In this document: positions 34,462 to 43,641 of the stretch, one piece after another
How the letters are laid out: every line of letters starts with the position of its first letter
How positions within the stretch are numbered: position 1 is the stretch's first letter
Assembly (NCBI GenBank): GCA_902825985.1
Contig: CADEDC010000001.1
Location: 73,077 to 121,127, forward strand
DNA length: 48,051 nucleotides
Direction: 5' to 3'
DNA from: an uncultured Acidobacteriota bacterium
Lineage (GTDB): Bacteria; Acidobacteriota; Vicinamibacteria; Vicinamibacterales; CAVVIG01
Made by a program: the position numbers and the translations under genes
The notes under the pieces: generated by a model
Databases searched by the model: none
Told to the model about the DNA's origin: nothing
Seen by the model: only the letters and a program-made list of their open reading frames with translations

Positions 34462-35523
34462 ATGGGACTGACCGACTTCATTCGCACGCAGTTCATCGAG
34501 ATCATCCAGTGGACGGATGACTCGCGCGACACGCTGTCGTACCGCTTCCCGGACGACGACAAGGAAATCAAGCGCGGCGCTCAGTTGATCGTGCGTGAGT
34601 CGCAGGTCGCGCAGTTCGTCTACCTGGGAGAGTTCGGCGACACCTTCGGCCCGGGCAAGCACAGTCTGGTCACCGACAACATCCCGATACTGAGCCGTCT
34701 CAAGGGGTGGAAGTACGGCTTCGAGTCGCCGTTCAAGGCCGACGTCTACTACATCGTCACGCGTCTGTTCACCGGCAACAAGTGGGGCACGTCGAACCCG
34801 GTGATGATGCGCGATGCCGACTTCGGGATCGTCCGGCTGCGGGCGTTCGGCACCTACGATTTCAAGATTGTCGACGTCCGGAAGTTCCTGAAGGAGGTGG
34901 CGGGAACCGACCACCACTTCCGGCTGGACGAGTTCGCCGACACGATGCGTTCGCGCCTGGTCAGCGTGTTCAGCGAGGCGCTGGCCGAAAGCAAGGTGCC
35001 CGTCCTCGACGTCGCGACGCGCTACAGCGAGCTGGGCGAGGCGCTGCTGCCGGTCATCAACCCGATCGTCGGGGAGAAGTACGGCATCGAGATGGCGAGC
35101 TTCGTCGTCGAGAACGTGTCGGTTCCGCCGGAGGTCGAGGCGGCGATCGACAAGCGGTCGAGCATGGCGGCGGTCGGCAACCTGAACGACTACGTCAAGT
35201 ATCAGATGGCGCAGGGGCTGGGCCAGGGCGGCGGCAGCGGCGTCGGCGGGCTCGGCGCCGAGATGGCGGTCGGCATGGCGATGGCGCGGGAGATGATGAA
35301 TCAACCGGGCGGCATCGCCGGCCAGACGACACCACCGGCGGCGCCCGCACCGGCGGCAGCCGGGGGGCTGCCGGAGCTGATGGGACCGGCCGACGCGGCG
35401 ACCATCCTCGGCGTCACCGAGGCGGACGTGATTGCCAGCCTCGAGGCCGGCGACCTCAAAGGCAAGAGAATCGGCGCGCAGTGGCGCATCACGAAGGCGG
35501 CGCTGACCGCGTTCCTTCAGTAG
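34462..35523 (+). CDS. SPFH-domain protein (YdjI-like) with C-terminal helix-turn-helix
   Basis: Protein of 353 residues. Residues about 25-230 form an SPFH/band-7-type domain related to Bacillus YdjI and the pox-virion-core-like family (IEIIQWTDDSRDTLSYRFP start, FGPGKHSLVTDNIP, EVEAAIDKR). A Gly/Met/Ala-rich linker follows (about 250-303). The C-terminal 48 residues (LMGPADAATILGVTEADV, then GKRIGAQWRITKAALTAFL) look like an excisionase/MerR-type HTH (HTH_17). YdjI binds YdjG and helps PspA-like envelope-stress responses. The ATG at 34462 is preferred (GAGGTAG upstream) over one nine codons earlier. The downstream partner starts 9 nt after its stop. Confidence 0.82.
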   Translation: MGLTDFIRTQFIEIIQWTDDSRDTLSYRFPDDDKEIKRGAQLIVRESQVAQFVYLGEFGDTFGPGKHSLVTDNIPILSRLKGWKYGFESPFKADVYYIVTRLFTGNKWGTSNPVMMRDADFGIVRLRAFGTYDFKIVDVRKFLKEVAGTDHHFRLDEFADTMRSRLVSVFSEALAESKVPVLDVATRYSELGEALLPVINPIVGEKYGIEMASFVVENVSVPPEVEAAIDKRSSMAAVGNLNDYVKYQMAQGLGQGGGSGVGGLGAEMAVGMAMAREMMNQPGGIAGQTTPPAAPAPAAAGGLPELMGPADAATILGVTEADVIASLEAGDLKGKRIGAQWRITKAALTAFLQ

Positions 35524-35532
35524 CCGCGCAAC

Positions 35533-36633
35533 GTGGAGGACTCCCGTCCATCCGAGGCGGCGCCGTCCGATGAACGGTCGGCGACCGCACTCGGCAAGTT
35601 CCACTGTCCGGCGTGCGGCGCGGCGGCGCACTGGAACCCGGGCAAGCAGGCGCTGATCTGTCCCTATTGCGGCACCGAATCGCCGGCCGATCTCCAGGAG
35701 CGGGGGGCCGATACCGTCATCGTCGAGCACGATCTCGGGCAGGCGCTGCGCGCCATTCCGGATTCCGCCCGCGGTTGGGATGCCCGCAAGACCGCGGTCA
35801 AGTGTCAGAGCTGCCACGCGATCTCGGTGTTCGATCCGGACAAGGTCGCGCAGCGCTGCGACTTCTGCGGCGCGGCCGCGCTGGTGGCCTACGAGGACGT
35901 CAAGGAGGCCTTCCGGCCCGAGTCGCTGCTGCCGCTCAAGATTGCCGAGCCGCAGGCCCGCGATCTGATCCGCTCGTGGTACGGCAAGCAGTGGTTCGCC
36001 CCGAACAACCTGAATGCGAAGGCGGTCACCGACACGGTGCACGCCGTCTACCTCCCGTACTGGACGTTCGATGCGCGCGTCGATGCACGCTGGACCGCCG
36101 AATCGGGCGAGTACTACTACGTCGGTTCCGGCAACAAGCGTCAGCGTCGCGTCCGATGGCGGCCGGCCGCCGGCGAGTTGTCCCACTTCTTCGACGACGA
36201 ACTGGTCTGCGCCTCGACCGGCATACAGAGCGGAATGCTGCGACAGGTCGAACCGTTTCCCACCGATACGCTGGTTCCGTACGATCCCGGCTACCTGTCG
36301 GGATGGACCGTCGAGCGCTACCAGATCGATCTGGTCGCGGCGGCGCAGCACTCGCGCGATCTGATGAACGCCAGGCTGCGGGCGATGTGCGCCGCCCAGG
36401 TGCCCGGTGATACCCACCGCAATCTGCAGGTACAGGCCGCCTTCAGCGGCCAGACCTTCAAGCACATGCTCGCGCCGGTCTGGCTGATGACGTACGTCTA
36501 CGGCACGCGGTCGTACCAGGTGGTGGTGAACGGCGTGACCGGGAAGATGGCCGGCTCGCGTCCGTGGAGCTGGATCAAGATCGCCCTCGCGATCCTCGTG
36601 CTGCTCGTCGTGCTCTACCTGATCAGCGATTAG
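35533..36633 (+). CDS. Double zinc-ribbon membrane protein (YdjG-like)
   Basis: Protein of 366 residues. Zinc ribbon 1 has Cys25/Cys28 and Cys43/Cys46; zinc ribbon 2 has Cys91/Cys94 and Cys109/Cys112. A beta-rich middle domain (about 130-340, with YLPYWTFDARVDA and FDDELVCAS) leads to a single C-terminal membrane helix (about 348-364). Similar double-ribbon proteins partner SPFH proteins in the B. subtilis ydjFGHI stress operon, where YdjG/YdjH complexes anchor YdjI at the membrane. The start is GTG at 35533, where GGAGG overlaps the first codons, so it is weakly defined. Its stop region overlaps the convergent next gene by 11 bp. Confidence 0.82.
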   Translation: MEDSRPSEAAPSDERSATALGKFHCPACGAAAHWNPGKQALICPYCGTESPADLQERGADTVIVEHDLGQALRAIPDSARGWDARKTAVKCQSCHAISVFDPDKVAQRCDFCGAAALVAYEDVKEAFRPESLLPLKIAEPQARDLIRSWYGKQWFAPNNLNAKAVTDTVHAVYLPYWTFDARVDARWTAESGEYYYVGSGNKRQRRVRWRPAAGELSHFFDDELVCASTGIQSGMLRQVEPFPTDTLVPYDPGYLSGWTVERYQIDLVAAAQHSRDLMNARLRAMCAAQVPGDTHRNLQVQAAFSGQTFKHMLAPVWLMTYVYGTRSYQVVVNGVTGKMAGSRPWSWIKIALAILVLLVVLYLISD

Positions 36634-37330
36634 TCAGCCAGCGCATCAGCAGGGACAGGCCGGTGCCGACGAGGTCGGGGCCGGACCCGGCGCGAAGCCC
36701 GAACTGCTGGCGGTCGAGATCGGCAAAGGCGGCCTCCGCCTGCCGGCGCGCCTGCTCGAGGCGCATGGGCAGGGCCGGGTCGAGCGCCCGGTCGGCGTCG
36801 GCCTGTTGCAGTTGGGCGATGACGGCGCCGGCCTGCGTCATGTCGAGCATCGACAGCGGCGATCCGCAGTGGCCGCATGCCGACGCCGTCACCAGATCGA
36901 CCGGTGCACCGCAATTCGAACAGTTCACCGACTGGACGCTGCGGCGCAATTCGTCGACCTGCGCGGCCGACAACGGCCGGACGAAGTTCTTCTCGCGCAG
37001 GAAGTCGAAGTAGGTCGTGAGGCGGCCGTGGCCGTGCGGGCAGCGGCGATAGTGGAACGACACGTTGCGCTGCCGATCGTGGGTGGGCACCAGCTGCGAC
37101 GCGCACGCCGGGCACTTGGTCACCGCGGCGAGCGGCTGGCGCCGCGCCCCCGCCTGCTCGCCGATCAGCCGAAACAGCTGCAGCGTGGCGCGTGGCGTCA
37201 ACTGCAGGCTTTCGCGCTGATCGAACCAGAACGCCTGGCAGGCGGCGCAGCCGTCGATCTCGACGGAGCGGCCCAGATGGCCGCCCAGGGTATGCGCCGT
37301 CATCGGCGCCTGGCAGCTGGGACAGATCAT
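36623..37330 (-). CDS. Multi-zinc-ribbon protein (TFIIB-type zinc-finger family)
   Basis: Protein of 235 residues with three likely zinc-binding units: Cys3/Cys6 with Cys28/Cys31 (MICPSCQAPM, CAACQAFWFDQRE, the zf-TFIIB pattern), Cys73/Cys76 with Cys97 and nearby His, and Cys137/Cys140 with Cys152/Cys155 (CSNCGAPVD, CGHCGSPL). It has no membrane segment. It lies tail-to-tail with the YdjG-like gene and probably belongs to the same envelope-stress set; function unproven. The ATG at 37330 is preferred; a GTG three codons upstream is also possible. A -10-like TATACT on the minus strand (complement of 37341-37346) lies 10 nt upstream of the ATG. Confidence 0.75.
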   Translation of the reverse strand: MICPSCQAPMTAHTLGGHLGRSVEIDGCAACQAFWFDQRESLQLTPRATLQLFRLIGEQAGARRQPLAAVTKCPACASQLVPTHDRQRNVSFHYRRCPHGHGRLTTYFDFLREKNFVRPLSAAQVDELRRSVQSVNCSNCGAPVDLVTASACGHCGSPLSMLDMTQAGAVIAQLQQADADRALDPALPMRLEQARRQAEAAFADLDRQQFGLRAGSGPDLVGTGLSLLMRWLTNR

Positions 37331-37340
37331 GGTCGTCACG

Positions 37341-37348
37341 AGTATAGT
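37341..37348. promoter_or_regulatory. Overlapping divergent -10 boxes
   Basis: In the 40-bp gap between two divergent genes, TATAGT (37343-37348, plus strand) and TATACT (complement of 37341-37346, minus strand) overlap. They could drive the VOC gene and the zinc-ribbon gene respectively. No convincing -35 is seen for either. Confidence 0.4.
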
Positions 37349-37370
37349 ACCGCGCGACGGGAGGTCAGGT

Positions 37371-38429
37371 ATGGGAGAGCGCGTGTTCGATCGGGACGGA
37401 GTCGGACGGATCAGCCGGCGGTCGCTGGTGCTGGCGGTGCCGGCTGTCATGGCGGCCGGTCGGGTTCGCGCGCAGGGCGCCAGGCCGACGCTGAAGGCCC
37501 GCGACCTGAATCACCTCGTGCTGCGGGTCTCGGATCCGAAACGCTCGCTGGAGTTCTATCAGGGGCTGCTTGGCATGCCGATCCAGGCGCGTCAGGGCGC
37601 GACCACGCTGTTGCGCATCGGCGCGGGACCACAGTTCCTCGCGCTGACCGACGCCGGGCCGAACCCGACCGGGATCAACTCGATGGGCATTGGCCTCGAC
37701 GATTTCAGTGTCGACCGCGTGATCAGCGTGCTCGCGGCTCACGGCGTGGCGCGGTCCGATGCGACGGTCGACGGCCCGTTGACGGTCCGCGTCGAGTTGC
37801 GTCCGGAGGAGTTCGGCGGCGCCAAGGCGGGCACCCCCGAGATCGTCATGCGCGACCCGGACGGGCTGCGGGTGGCGTTGCAGGACGGCCGCTATTGTGG
37901 TGGTGGCGGCGCGCTGGGCGAGTCGTGTCCGTCGGTGCAGCCGGCGCCGAAGCCGGGAGTGCTGGCCGTCACGGAGCTCAATCACTTCACGATGTTCGTG
38001 AGCAACGCGTCGAAATCGAACGAGTTCTATCGCGGTCTGTTCGGATTTCCCATCCGCTCGTACCAGGGTCCGACCGCGCCGACGCTGGCGATCGGCAAGG
38101 TCGGCTTCCTGATGTACACCGGCGGCGGCGCCCCGACGACACCGCCGCGTCCGGCCAGCATCAACCATGTCTGTCTGAACATGGACCGCTTCGACGTCGA
38201 CCGGATCACGAAGGCGCTCGAAAGCTACGGCATCAAGCCGCGACCGAGCGGCACGCCGACCCAGGCGATGCAGTGGTACGTCAGCATGCGCATGGCGAAT
38301 CGCGGCGGCGCCAAGGACGGGACGCCGGAGCTGTACTTCACCGATCCGGACAACATCCCGATTCAGTTGCAGGATGCGACGTATTGCGGCGGCGGCGGCT
38401 ATCTCGGAAACATCTGTCCCGGCGTGTGA
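37371..38429 (+). CDS. Tat-exported protein with two VOC domains
   Basis: Protein of 352 residues. A twin-arginine signal (ISRRSLVLAVPAVMAAG, Arg16-Arg17) with a likely cut near AQG (35) directs it folded to the periplasm. Two vicinal-oxygen-chelate domains follow (about 45-175 and 205-345), each starting with LNHLVLRVSD- or LNHFTMFVSN-type strands and ending with an SPDGL-like DPDG/DPDN turn. It contains GGGG(AL)GESC and GGGGYLGNIC-type tails in both halves, so the domains are a duplicated pair. Possible roles are extradiol dioxygenase-like or resistance binding proteins; the metal is unknown. The ATG at 37371 has GGGAGG 6 nt upstream. Confidence 0.85.
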   Translation: MGERVFDRDGVGRISRRSLVLAVPAVMAAGRVRAQGARPTLKARDLNHLVLRVSDPKRSLEFYQGLLGMPIQARQGATTLLRIGAGPQFLALTDAGPNPTGINSMGIGLDDFSVDRVISVLAAHGVARSDATVDGPLTVRVELRPEEFGGAKAGTPEIVMRDPDGLRVALQDGRYCGGGGALGESCPSVQPAPKPGVLAVTELNHFTMFVSNASKSNEFYRGLFGFPIRSYQGPTAPTLAIGKVGFLMYTGGGAPTTPPRPASINHVCLNMDRFDVDRITKALESYGIKPRPSGTPTQAMQWYVSMRMANRGGAKDGTPELYFTDPDNIPIQLQDATYCGGGGYLGNICPGV

Positions 38430-38461
38430 GCCGCGGGCGGCGGCGTCGGGTGCCCGGGCAA

Positions 38462-38490
38462 TTGCCTCGCCAGGCGAATTCCTCTACGCT
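38462..38490 (+). promoter_or_regulatory. Promoter for the TonB-dependent receptor
   Basis: TTGCCT (38462-38467) and TACGCT (38485-38490) are 17 bp apart. The -10 ends 9 nt before the ATG at 38500, so the leader would be only a few bases. No operator such as a Fur box is evident. Confidence 0.5.
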
Positions 38491-38499
38491 GATAGGTTC

Positions 38500-41136
38500 A
38501 TGAGATTCTCCGTTGTGCTCCTCGTGCTGCTGCTGATCGCGGCGCAGCCGGCCCGCGCTGCGCAGATTGCCGGCATCGTGACGGACCCGACCGGCGGCGT
38601 CGTGCCGCGGGCCCAGGTCATCGTGCGCGACATCGCCACCGGCGTCGAGACCGTGACCGAGACGGATGCCGAGGGGCGCTACATCGCCGAGACCGCTATC
38701 GTCGGCACCGTGCTCGTCATCGTGAACCGGGACGGCTTCAGCCCGTTCAGCCAGGCGGTGGCGATCAACCGCGCCGCGGACCGCGTCGACGTGCCGGTGG
38801 CGCTCGAACTCGGTCTGGCGTCGATCCAGCTGACCGTCACCCCGGCGCGCGCGGAACGCGACCAGCGGCAGATCCCGCTGCACGTCCAGACGCTGCCGAG
38901 GGACGCCATCTTCTCGGCGAACCCGCTGTCGACCGGCGATGCGATTGCGTCGGCGGCCAGCGTCACCCCGGTCGGAAACGGGCCGTTCGGCGTCCGGCCG
39001 CGGCTCCGCGGCCTGGATTCGACCCGCCTGCTGATTCTCGTCGACGGCGAACGGCTCAATACCGCACGGACGGCCACCGACCGCGCCGGCACGGAAGTCG
39101 GCCTGGTGGCGACCGACCAGATCGAGCGGGTCGAGGTCATCAATGGTGCCGGCTCGCTGATGTATGGCACCGACGCGCTCGCCGGCACGGTGAACATCAT
39201 CACCAACGAGCCGACGTTCTCGCCGACGCGCCGGGTCGGCTATCTGTTCAACGGCTACCACAGCTCGAACGAGAACGGCTGGCGCGGCTCGTTGAGCGTC
39301 GGCGCAACGTCGCCGCGCTACGCCCTCCGCGTCCAGGGCGGCGTCGAGACCTACGACGACTACACCGCCGGGGCCGTGACGCGCGAAGACACGCGGCCGT
39401 TCTTCGCGTCCGGTCAGCTGTCCCGCGTCGACACCATCGACAGCAACTTCGGCTTCACCTTCCGGGCGTTCCCGGATCCGTTCAACGCGCCGTTCGTGCG
39501 GACCGACAGCGACGTGCCGAACTCCGCGTCGCGCGGCAACTTCGTCGCCGCCTCGGGCCTGTTCCGGTTGAGCAACACGCGCTCGCTTCGCCTGCGCTAC
39601 CAGCGGCGCCGCGTCCGCGACACCGGGTTCGCCGATTTCGTCGAGCCGTACTTCTTCAACGGCGTCCGGCTGCCGAGAAGCGAGTTGGACAAGCTGTCGG
39701 CCCGCTATGAGGCACGGGCGGTCACGCCGTGGCTGGCGAACCTGACGGTCACCGCCTACTACCAGCGGCAGGAACGGCTGCTCGAGAACACCTTCCCGGT
39801 GCAGTTCCCGGCGCCGACGCCCACGGCGTTCTTCCCGATCAGCGTGTTCCGCCTGAACGTCCTGTCGCAGACCGAACAGCAGGTGTGGACGCCCGGTGTC
39901 GACATCCAGGCCGTGCTGGTGCCGGCCAGGAACCACCTGCTCACGACCGGTGTCACCGTCTACCGCGACCGGAGTGAGGACGATCGCTACACCGAGACGC
40001 AGACCACGCTGCTCGGGCAGGTCGTGCTCGGCCAGCGGGGTCCGGCTGCGGTGGTGTTTCCGCAGGCGCAGGTGCTCGGCCCGGCGGTGGTCAGCCGGCC
40101 GGTCCGCGTCCCGAATGCGACATTCCGCGACATCGGCTTCTTCGCGCAGGACGAGTGGCGGGTGCTGCCAGGCCTGTCGGTGATCGGCGGTCTGCGCGGC
40201 GACCTCTACGCGGTGAACACCGCGGCGACACCGGGCTACGACGTGGCCTCCTTGATTGCCGGTGCAACCCCGGCGATCGATCCCGCGACGCTCCCGAATC
40301 CGGACGGCGCCCGCTACGCACGGACGGCGGTGACCGGCGATCTCGGGATGATCGGCAGCCCGGACGGCCGGGTCAGTCCGTTCGTCCGCTTCGGGCGGAG
40401 CTTCCGCCATCCCAACCTCGAAGAGCTGCTGTTCGCCGGTCCGGCGACCGCCGGCAGCATCATCCCGAACGTCACGGTGAAGCCGGAGACCGGGAACAAT
40501 TTCGACGCCGGTGCGAAGTTCACCGTCGGATCGTGGACGGGCGGCGCCTTCTTCTTCCTGAACCAGTACGCCAATTTCATCGCGTCCGAACTGGTGATCG
40601 CCAGCACCGCCGCGGGCCCGCTGACGCGGGCCACCAACTTCGCCGACGTCCGCATCCACGGGCTGGAACTGCAGGCGCAGAAACCCTGGCTGGTCGGTCC
40701 GGGTGTCGTGACGCTGAACCTGGCCGGTGCCTTCAATCGCGGCACCATCAGCGACGGCGGCAATCCGCTCGACGGCAGCTCGCTGTCGGGCACGCCGGCC
40801 GACAACATCACGCCGTCGAAGGTGACGGCCAACCTCCGCTTCACGGAATCCGGTGCACGCTGGTGGCTGGAGTACGGCGCCCGCGCGCAGGGCAGGGTGC
40901 AGCGGGTGGCGGTCACGGTACTCGACTCACCCTTCCTCATCGCGCAGGATCTCCTGGCGCTCGATGCGTTCCACGTCCACCGCCTCGGCGCCGGCATTCG
41001 GGTCGGCTCCGGGCTGCACCGGGCGACGCTGACCTTCGCGATCGAGAACCTCGCCAACCGCTACTATCGCGAGCACTTCCAGTTCGCCCCGGCCCGGGGC
41101 CGCAGCTACACGCTCGGACTGCGGGTCGGCACGTAG
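38500..41136 (+). CDS. TonB-dependent outer-membrane receptor with N-terminal CarboxypepD-reg-like domain
   Basis: Receptor of 878 residues. The signal peptide ends near ARA (20). A carboxypeptidase-regulatory-like beta-domain (about 21-110, IAGIVTDPTGGVVPRAQVIV) is followed by the plug (about 125-240; VRPRLRGLDSTRLLILVDGERLN and GSLMYGTDALAGTVNIIT are its standard sequences) and then a 22-strand barrel region ending in LGLRVGT. This form is common in Acidobacteriota and Bacteroidota and imports siderophores, vitamin B12, sugars or other large substrates. The ligand is unidentified; no siderophore or cobalamin genes adjoin it. Its last residues match a barrel strand end only loosely (no terminal Phe). 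No obvious TonB box was seen. The gene appears intact. Confidence 0.92.
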   Translation: MRFSVVLLVLLLIAAQPARAAQIAGIVTDPTGGVVPRAQVIVRDIATGVETVTETDAEGRYIAETAIVGTVLVIVNRDGFSPFSQAVAINRAADRVDVPVALELGLASIQLTVTPARAERDQRQIPLHVQTLPRDAIFSANPLSTGDAIASAASVTPVGNGPFGVRPRLRGLDSTRLLILVDGERLNTARTATDRAGTEVGLVATDQIERVEVINGAGSLMYGTDALAGTVNIITNEPTFSPTRRVGYLFNGYHSSNENGWRGSLSVGATSPRYALRVQGGVETYDDYTAGAVTREDTRPFFASGQLSRVDTIDSNFGFTFRAFPDPFNAPFVRTDSDVPNSASRGNFVAASGLFRLSNTRSLRLRYQRRRVRDTGFADFVEPYFFNGVRLPRSELDKLSARYEARAVTPWLANLTVTAYYQRQERLLENTFPVQFPAPTPTAFFPISVFRLNVLSQTEQQVWTPGVDIQAVLVPARNHLLTTGVTVYRDRSEDDRYTETQTTLLGQVVLGQRGPAAVVFPQAQVLGPAVVSRPVRVPNATFRDIGFFAQDEWRVLPGLSVIGGLRGDLYAVNTAATPGYDVASLIAGATPAIDPATLPNPDGARYARTAVTGDLGMIGSPDGRVSPFVRFGRSFRHPNLEELLFAGPATAGSIIPNVTVKPETGNNFDAGAKFTVGSWTGGAFFFLNQYANFIASELVIASTAAGPLTRATNFADVRIHGLELQAQKPWLVGPGVVTLNLAGAFNRGTISDGGNPLDGSSLSGTPADNITPSKVTANLRFTESGARWWLEYGARAQGRVQRVAVTVLDSPFLIAQDLLALDAFHVHRLGAGIRVGSGLHRATLTFAIENLANRYYREHFQFAPARGRSYTLGLRVGT

Positions 41137-41173
41137 ACGGCGACGCCGTCGCCGCGCCGGTCCGTCCGGACGG

Positions 41174-42817
41174 TCAGCGCCGCCACGCCAGCCGGCCGGA
41201 CCCGGGTTCGCGGTCGCCGAACGCGTCGAGCAGCAGGGGCAGCAGTTCGTGCATCTTCGCGATGCGATCGGTGCCCGGAGCCAGGCCATCACCGAACCCC
41301 AGGACCTTCAGCCGCTCGAGAATGTCCCGGCGGCTCGTGATGACATGGACCGGCACGTCCCATGGTTGCCCTTCGCCGCTCACCAGCGCCGGCGGCTGAT
41401 GATCCCCCAGCACGATCAGCACGACGTCGCGACCGCTGTGCTTTCGCAGGTAGCCGCCGATCACTTCGTGCGCGTAGGCGACGGCGTCGCCGTAGCTCGG
41501 ACTCAGGTTCGTCCAGTCGGGCTGATTGTCGAACAGCTGTTCGATCAGGGAGTCGTCGAACGGCCGATCGGTGAGCAGGCGCGCCCAGTCTGCCTGGAAC
41601 GGCGGCGTCGGCGTGAACGGCGTGTGCGTGCTGACGGTGGGGAAGAACACGAACAGCGGCCGGCGCGACGGACGGGCGAGCTCGAGCGCATCGAACTTGG
41701 CCAGCGTGAACTGGTCGGGCAGCGCCCACCAGCCGAACTCCGGACCGGTGTAGGCGAGCCGTTCGCCGCCGTAGACGTCCTGGAAACCGTAGAACGCCCC
41801 TTCGGGCCACGCCTGCCAGAGGCCAGGCATGAGGGCGACGGTGCGAAAGCCGCGGCGCGCGAACGCGGTGACCAGCGTGTCGCGTCGCTGGGTCATCAGC
41901 AACGCATTGGCGTTCGGGTCGCGAATTTCGAGGCCGGACAGCAGGCTGATGTGCGCGAACCACGACGAGCCGCCGTAGGTGGGCGACTCGACGTAGGCGG
42001 AGACCGTCGCGCGCCCGGTCTCCTCGATGTCGCGCGTCAACTGCGCGCGCGGCATCCGCAGCCGATCGATGAAGTCCTGACGCTGCCAGGTGACCGCTCC
42101 GTACGATTCGACGAACATCAGGAACACGTCCGCCCCTGCCACCAGCGACAGATCCGAGTCGAGCGGTGGGGTGGGCGGCAGTGCCCGGGACGCCGCACCG
42201 AGGGCGTCGCGGACGAGCACGACCTGCTCGAGGTAGGTCTGGGCCACCGGTTCGGCGAAGCCGAGCACCGGCGGGGCGTGGCCGGCGGCGCGCTGCACGA
42301 CGAAGAGTGCCACGAGGGCAAGCGCCAGCCGCTGAATCACCCGCCGCCCGCCGCCGAGGTCACCGGCCGCCGCGGCGACACGCCCCAGCGACCAGCGCAG
42401 TCCGCCGTAGAGGCCGAGCAGCAGGCCGGCGACGGCGAGGACCGTCAGCACGACCCCCCAGGCCGGGGCCGCTTGCACGAACATGGCGGCCACATCCTGG
42501 GCATAGCGAACGTCCCAGAACAGATTGATCGGACGGCCGAGGAGCGCCGGCGTGGTCACATCCGCGTATCGGCCGAATGCCGCGGCCAGCCACACGATCG
42601 TCAAGGCGCGGAGCACGACCGGTGAGGCCAGCCGGCCGCCGCGCGTCACCGCGAGCAGGAGCGACAGACCGGCGGCCAGTTCCACGGAGAGCTCGCCGCC
42701 CCACCAGACGGCGGGAGTCGGCCAGACATTACGGAACGTCAGCGCCGCGTTGAGGACGAGCAGCGCCAGCATGAGCGCCGGCCATCGGCGGCGGGAGGGG
42801 GAAGCAGGCTGCGACAC
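41174..42817 (-). CDS. Membrane-anchored sulfatase-fold enzyme (phospho-/sulfo-transferase type)
   Basis: Protein of 547 residues with an N-terminal membrane region (about five helices, 12-30, 42-58, 68-86, 118-138 and 160-178) and a C-terminal alkaline-phosphatase/sulfatase-superfamily domain (about 225-540). FLMFVESYG holds the first metal-binding and nucleophile region, and LIVLGDHQPP the second metal ligands. This matches enzymes that transfer phospho-groups to envelope glycans or lipids, such as LTA synthase and EptA-type proteins, but the substrate is unknown. Start GTG (complement of 42815-42817). It starts 12 nt after the CDP-alcohol phosphatidyltransferase stop, so both form one operon. 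Confidence 0.84.
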   Translation of the reverse strand: MSQPASPSRRRWPALMLALLVLNAALTFRNVWPTPAVWWGGELSVELAAGLSLLLAVTRGGRLASPVVLRALTIVWLAAAFGRYADVTTPALLGRPINLFWDVRYAQDVAAMFVQAAPAWGVVLTVLAVAGLLLGLYGGLRWSLGRVAAAAGDLGGGRRVIQRLALALVALFVVQRAAGHAPPVLGFAEPVAQTYLEQVVLVRDALGAASRALPPTPPLDSDLSLVAGADVFLMFVESYGAVTWQRQDFIDRLRMPRAQLTRDIEETGRATVSAYVESPTYGGSSWFAHISLLSGLEIRDPNANALLMTQRRDTLVTAFARRGFRTVALMPGLWQAWPEGAFYGFQDVYGGERLAYTGPEFGWWALPDQFTLAKFDALELARPSRRPLFVFFPTVSTHTPFTPTPPFQADWARLLTDRPFDDSLIEQLFDNQPDWTNLSPSYGDAVAYAHEVIGGYLRKHSGRDVVLIVLGDHQPPALVSGEGQPWDVPVHVITSRRDILERLKVLGFGDGLAPGTDRIAKMHELLPLLLDAFGDREPGSGRLAWRR

Positions 42818-42829
42818 GCGTGGTTCGAC

Positions 42830-43585
42830 TCAGGAATGAACGGGCAGCCGCGCCGCCGGCCGATGACGCCAGAGCCACCAGGTATCGATCGCAAATGAAC
42901 AGACGAGCAGCCCGAGCGCCGCGGCCGCGAGACGGACGCTCAGCGGCGGCCGGATCTGCGGCAGCACGACAGCAATGAGCGCTGCCACCTGGAGCACGCA
43001 GACGGACTGGCGTCGCCGGCTCGGCGGCAGCGGCCGGCGCATCCAGTCGGCCAGCCAGCCGGCGGCGACGAAGATGTACCGGAGCAAACCCGACCAGACG
43101 ACCCAGATCGGCGCCTTCCCATGCGTCCAGGCGAGCAGCGACAGGATCAGGATCAGCAGCGCGTCGACTTCCATGTCGAATCGGGCGCCGAAGACGCTCT
43201 CCATGGCGGTGCGGCGCGCGAACCAGCCGTCGAGCCCATCGAGCGCCGTGACCACCAGCGCCAACCCGGCCGCCGTCGTCGCCACAATTGCCGTCTCCGG
43301 CGCGCCGACGAAACCTCCGACGAGGGAGACCAGCGCGGCCCGCAGCGTCGTGATCCGGTTCGCCGGGCCGAAGAGCGGAAACGGGTGGTGGTGCGGCAGG
43401 TAGCGGACCGCGAGGAGAACGATGAAGACGAAGAGGGCGGCCCCGCGGGCGACGTCGGCGGCCGACAGCTGCAGCACCTGCCGCAGTCCGAGCGAGACCA
43501 GTACGACGATCGCCAGGCCATTGGTGGCGGCCGACACCACGCCGGTGTTTCCGACCGCCGCTCTGTTGCGTGGAGGCGACTGCAT
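42830..43585 (-). CDS. CDP-alcohol phosphatidyltransferase family protein
   Basis: Membrane enzyme of 251 residues. The full CDP-OH signature is present, DG(x)2AR(x)8G(x)3D(x)3D: Asp119-Gly120, Ala123-Arg124, Gly133, Asp137 and Asp141 (LDGLDGWFARRTAMESVF then GARFDMEVD). It transfers a phosphatidyl group from a CDP-linked donor to an alcohol, as in phosphatidylglycerophosphate or phosphatidylinositol synthesis. Several hydrophobic segments flank the motif. The ATG at 43585 is preferred (GAGAGGG upstream); the frame is open 26 codons further. First gene of a two-gene minus-strand operon; divergent from the dehydrogenase. Confidence 0.88.
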   Translation of the reverse strand: MQSPPRNRAAVGNTGVVSAATNGLAIVVLVSLGLRQVLQLSAADVARGAALFVFIVLLAVRYLPHHHPFPLFGPANRITTLRAALVSLVGGFVGAPETAIVATTAAGLALVVTALDGLDGWFARRTAMESVFGARFDMEVDALLILILSLLAWTHGKAPIWVVWSGLLRYIFVAAGWLADWMRRPLPPSRRRQSVCVLQVAALIAVVLPQIRPPLSVRLAAAALGLLVCSFAIDTWWLWRHRPAARLPVHS

Positions 43586-43595
43586 CCCTCTCGGG

Positions 43596-43601
43596 ATTGT
43601 A
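43596..43601 (-). promoter_or_regulatory. -10 box for the phosphatidyltransferase operon
   Basis: TACAAT on the minus strand is 10 nt before the ATG at 43585, within the 56-bp divergent gap. A poor -35 (TTCTGC) is 17 bp further. Confidence 0.4.
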
Positions 43602-43641
43602 TCCCGGGCGCCAAAGCCGCAGAATTGGACGGTGACCCCGC

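Noticed and set aside
34312..36465. Minus-strand frame of about 700 codons across the SPFH and zinc-ribbon genes
   Set aside because: It crosses two genes with clear SPFH and cysteine motifs and has no conserved motif itself.
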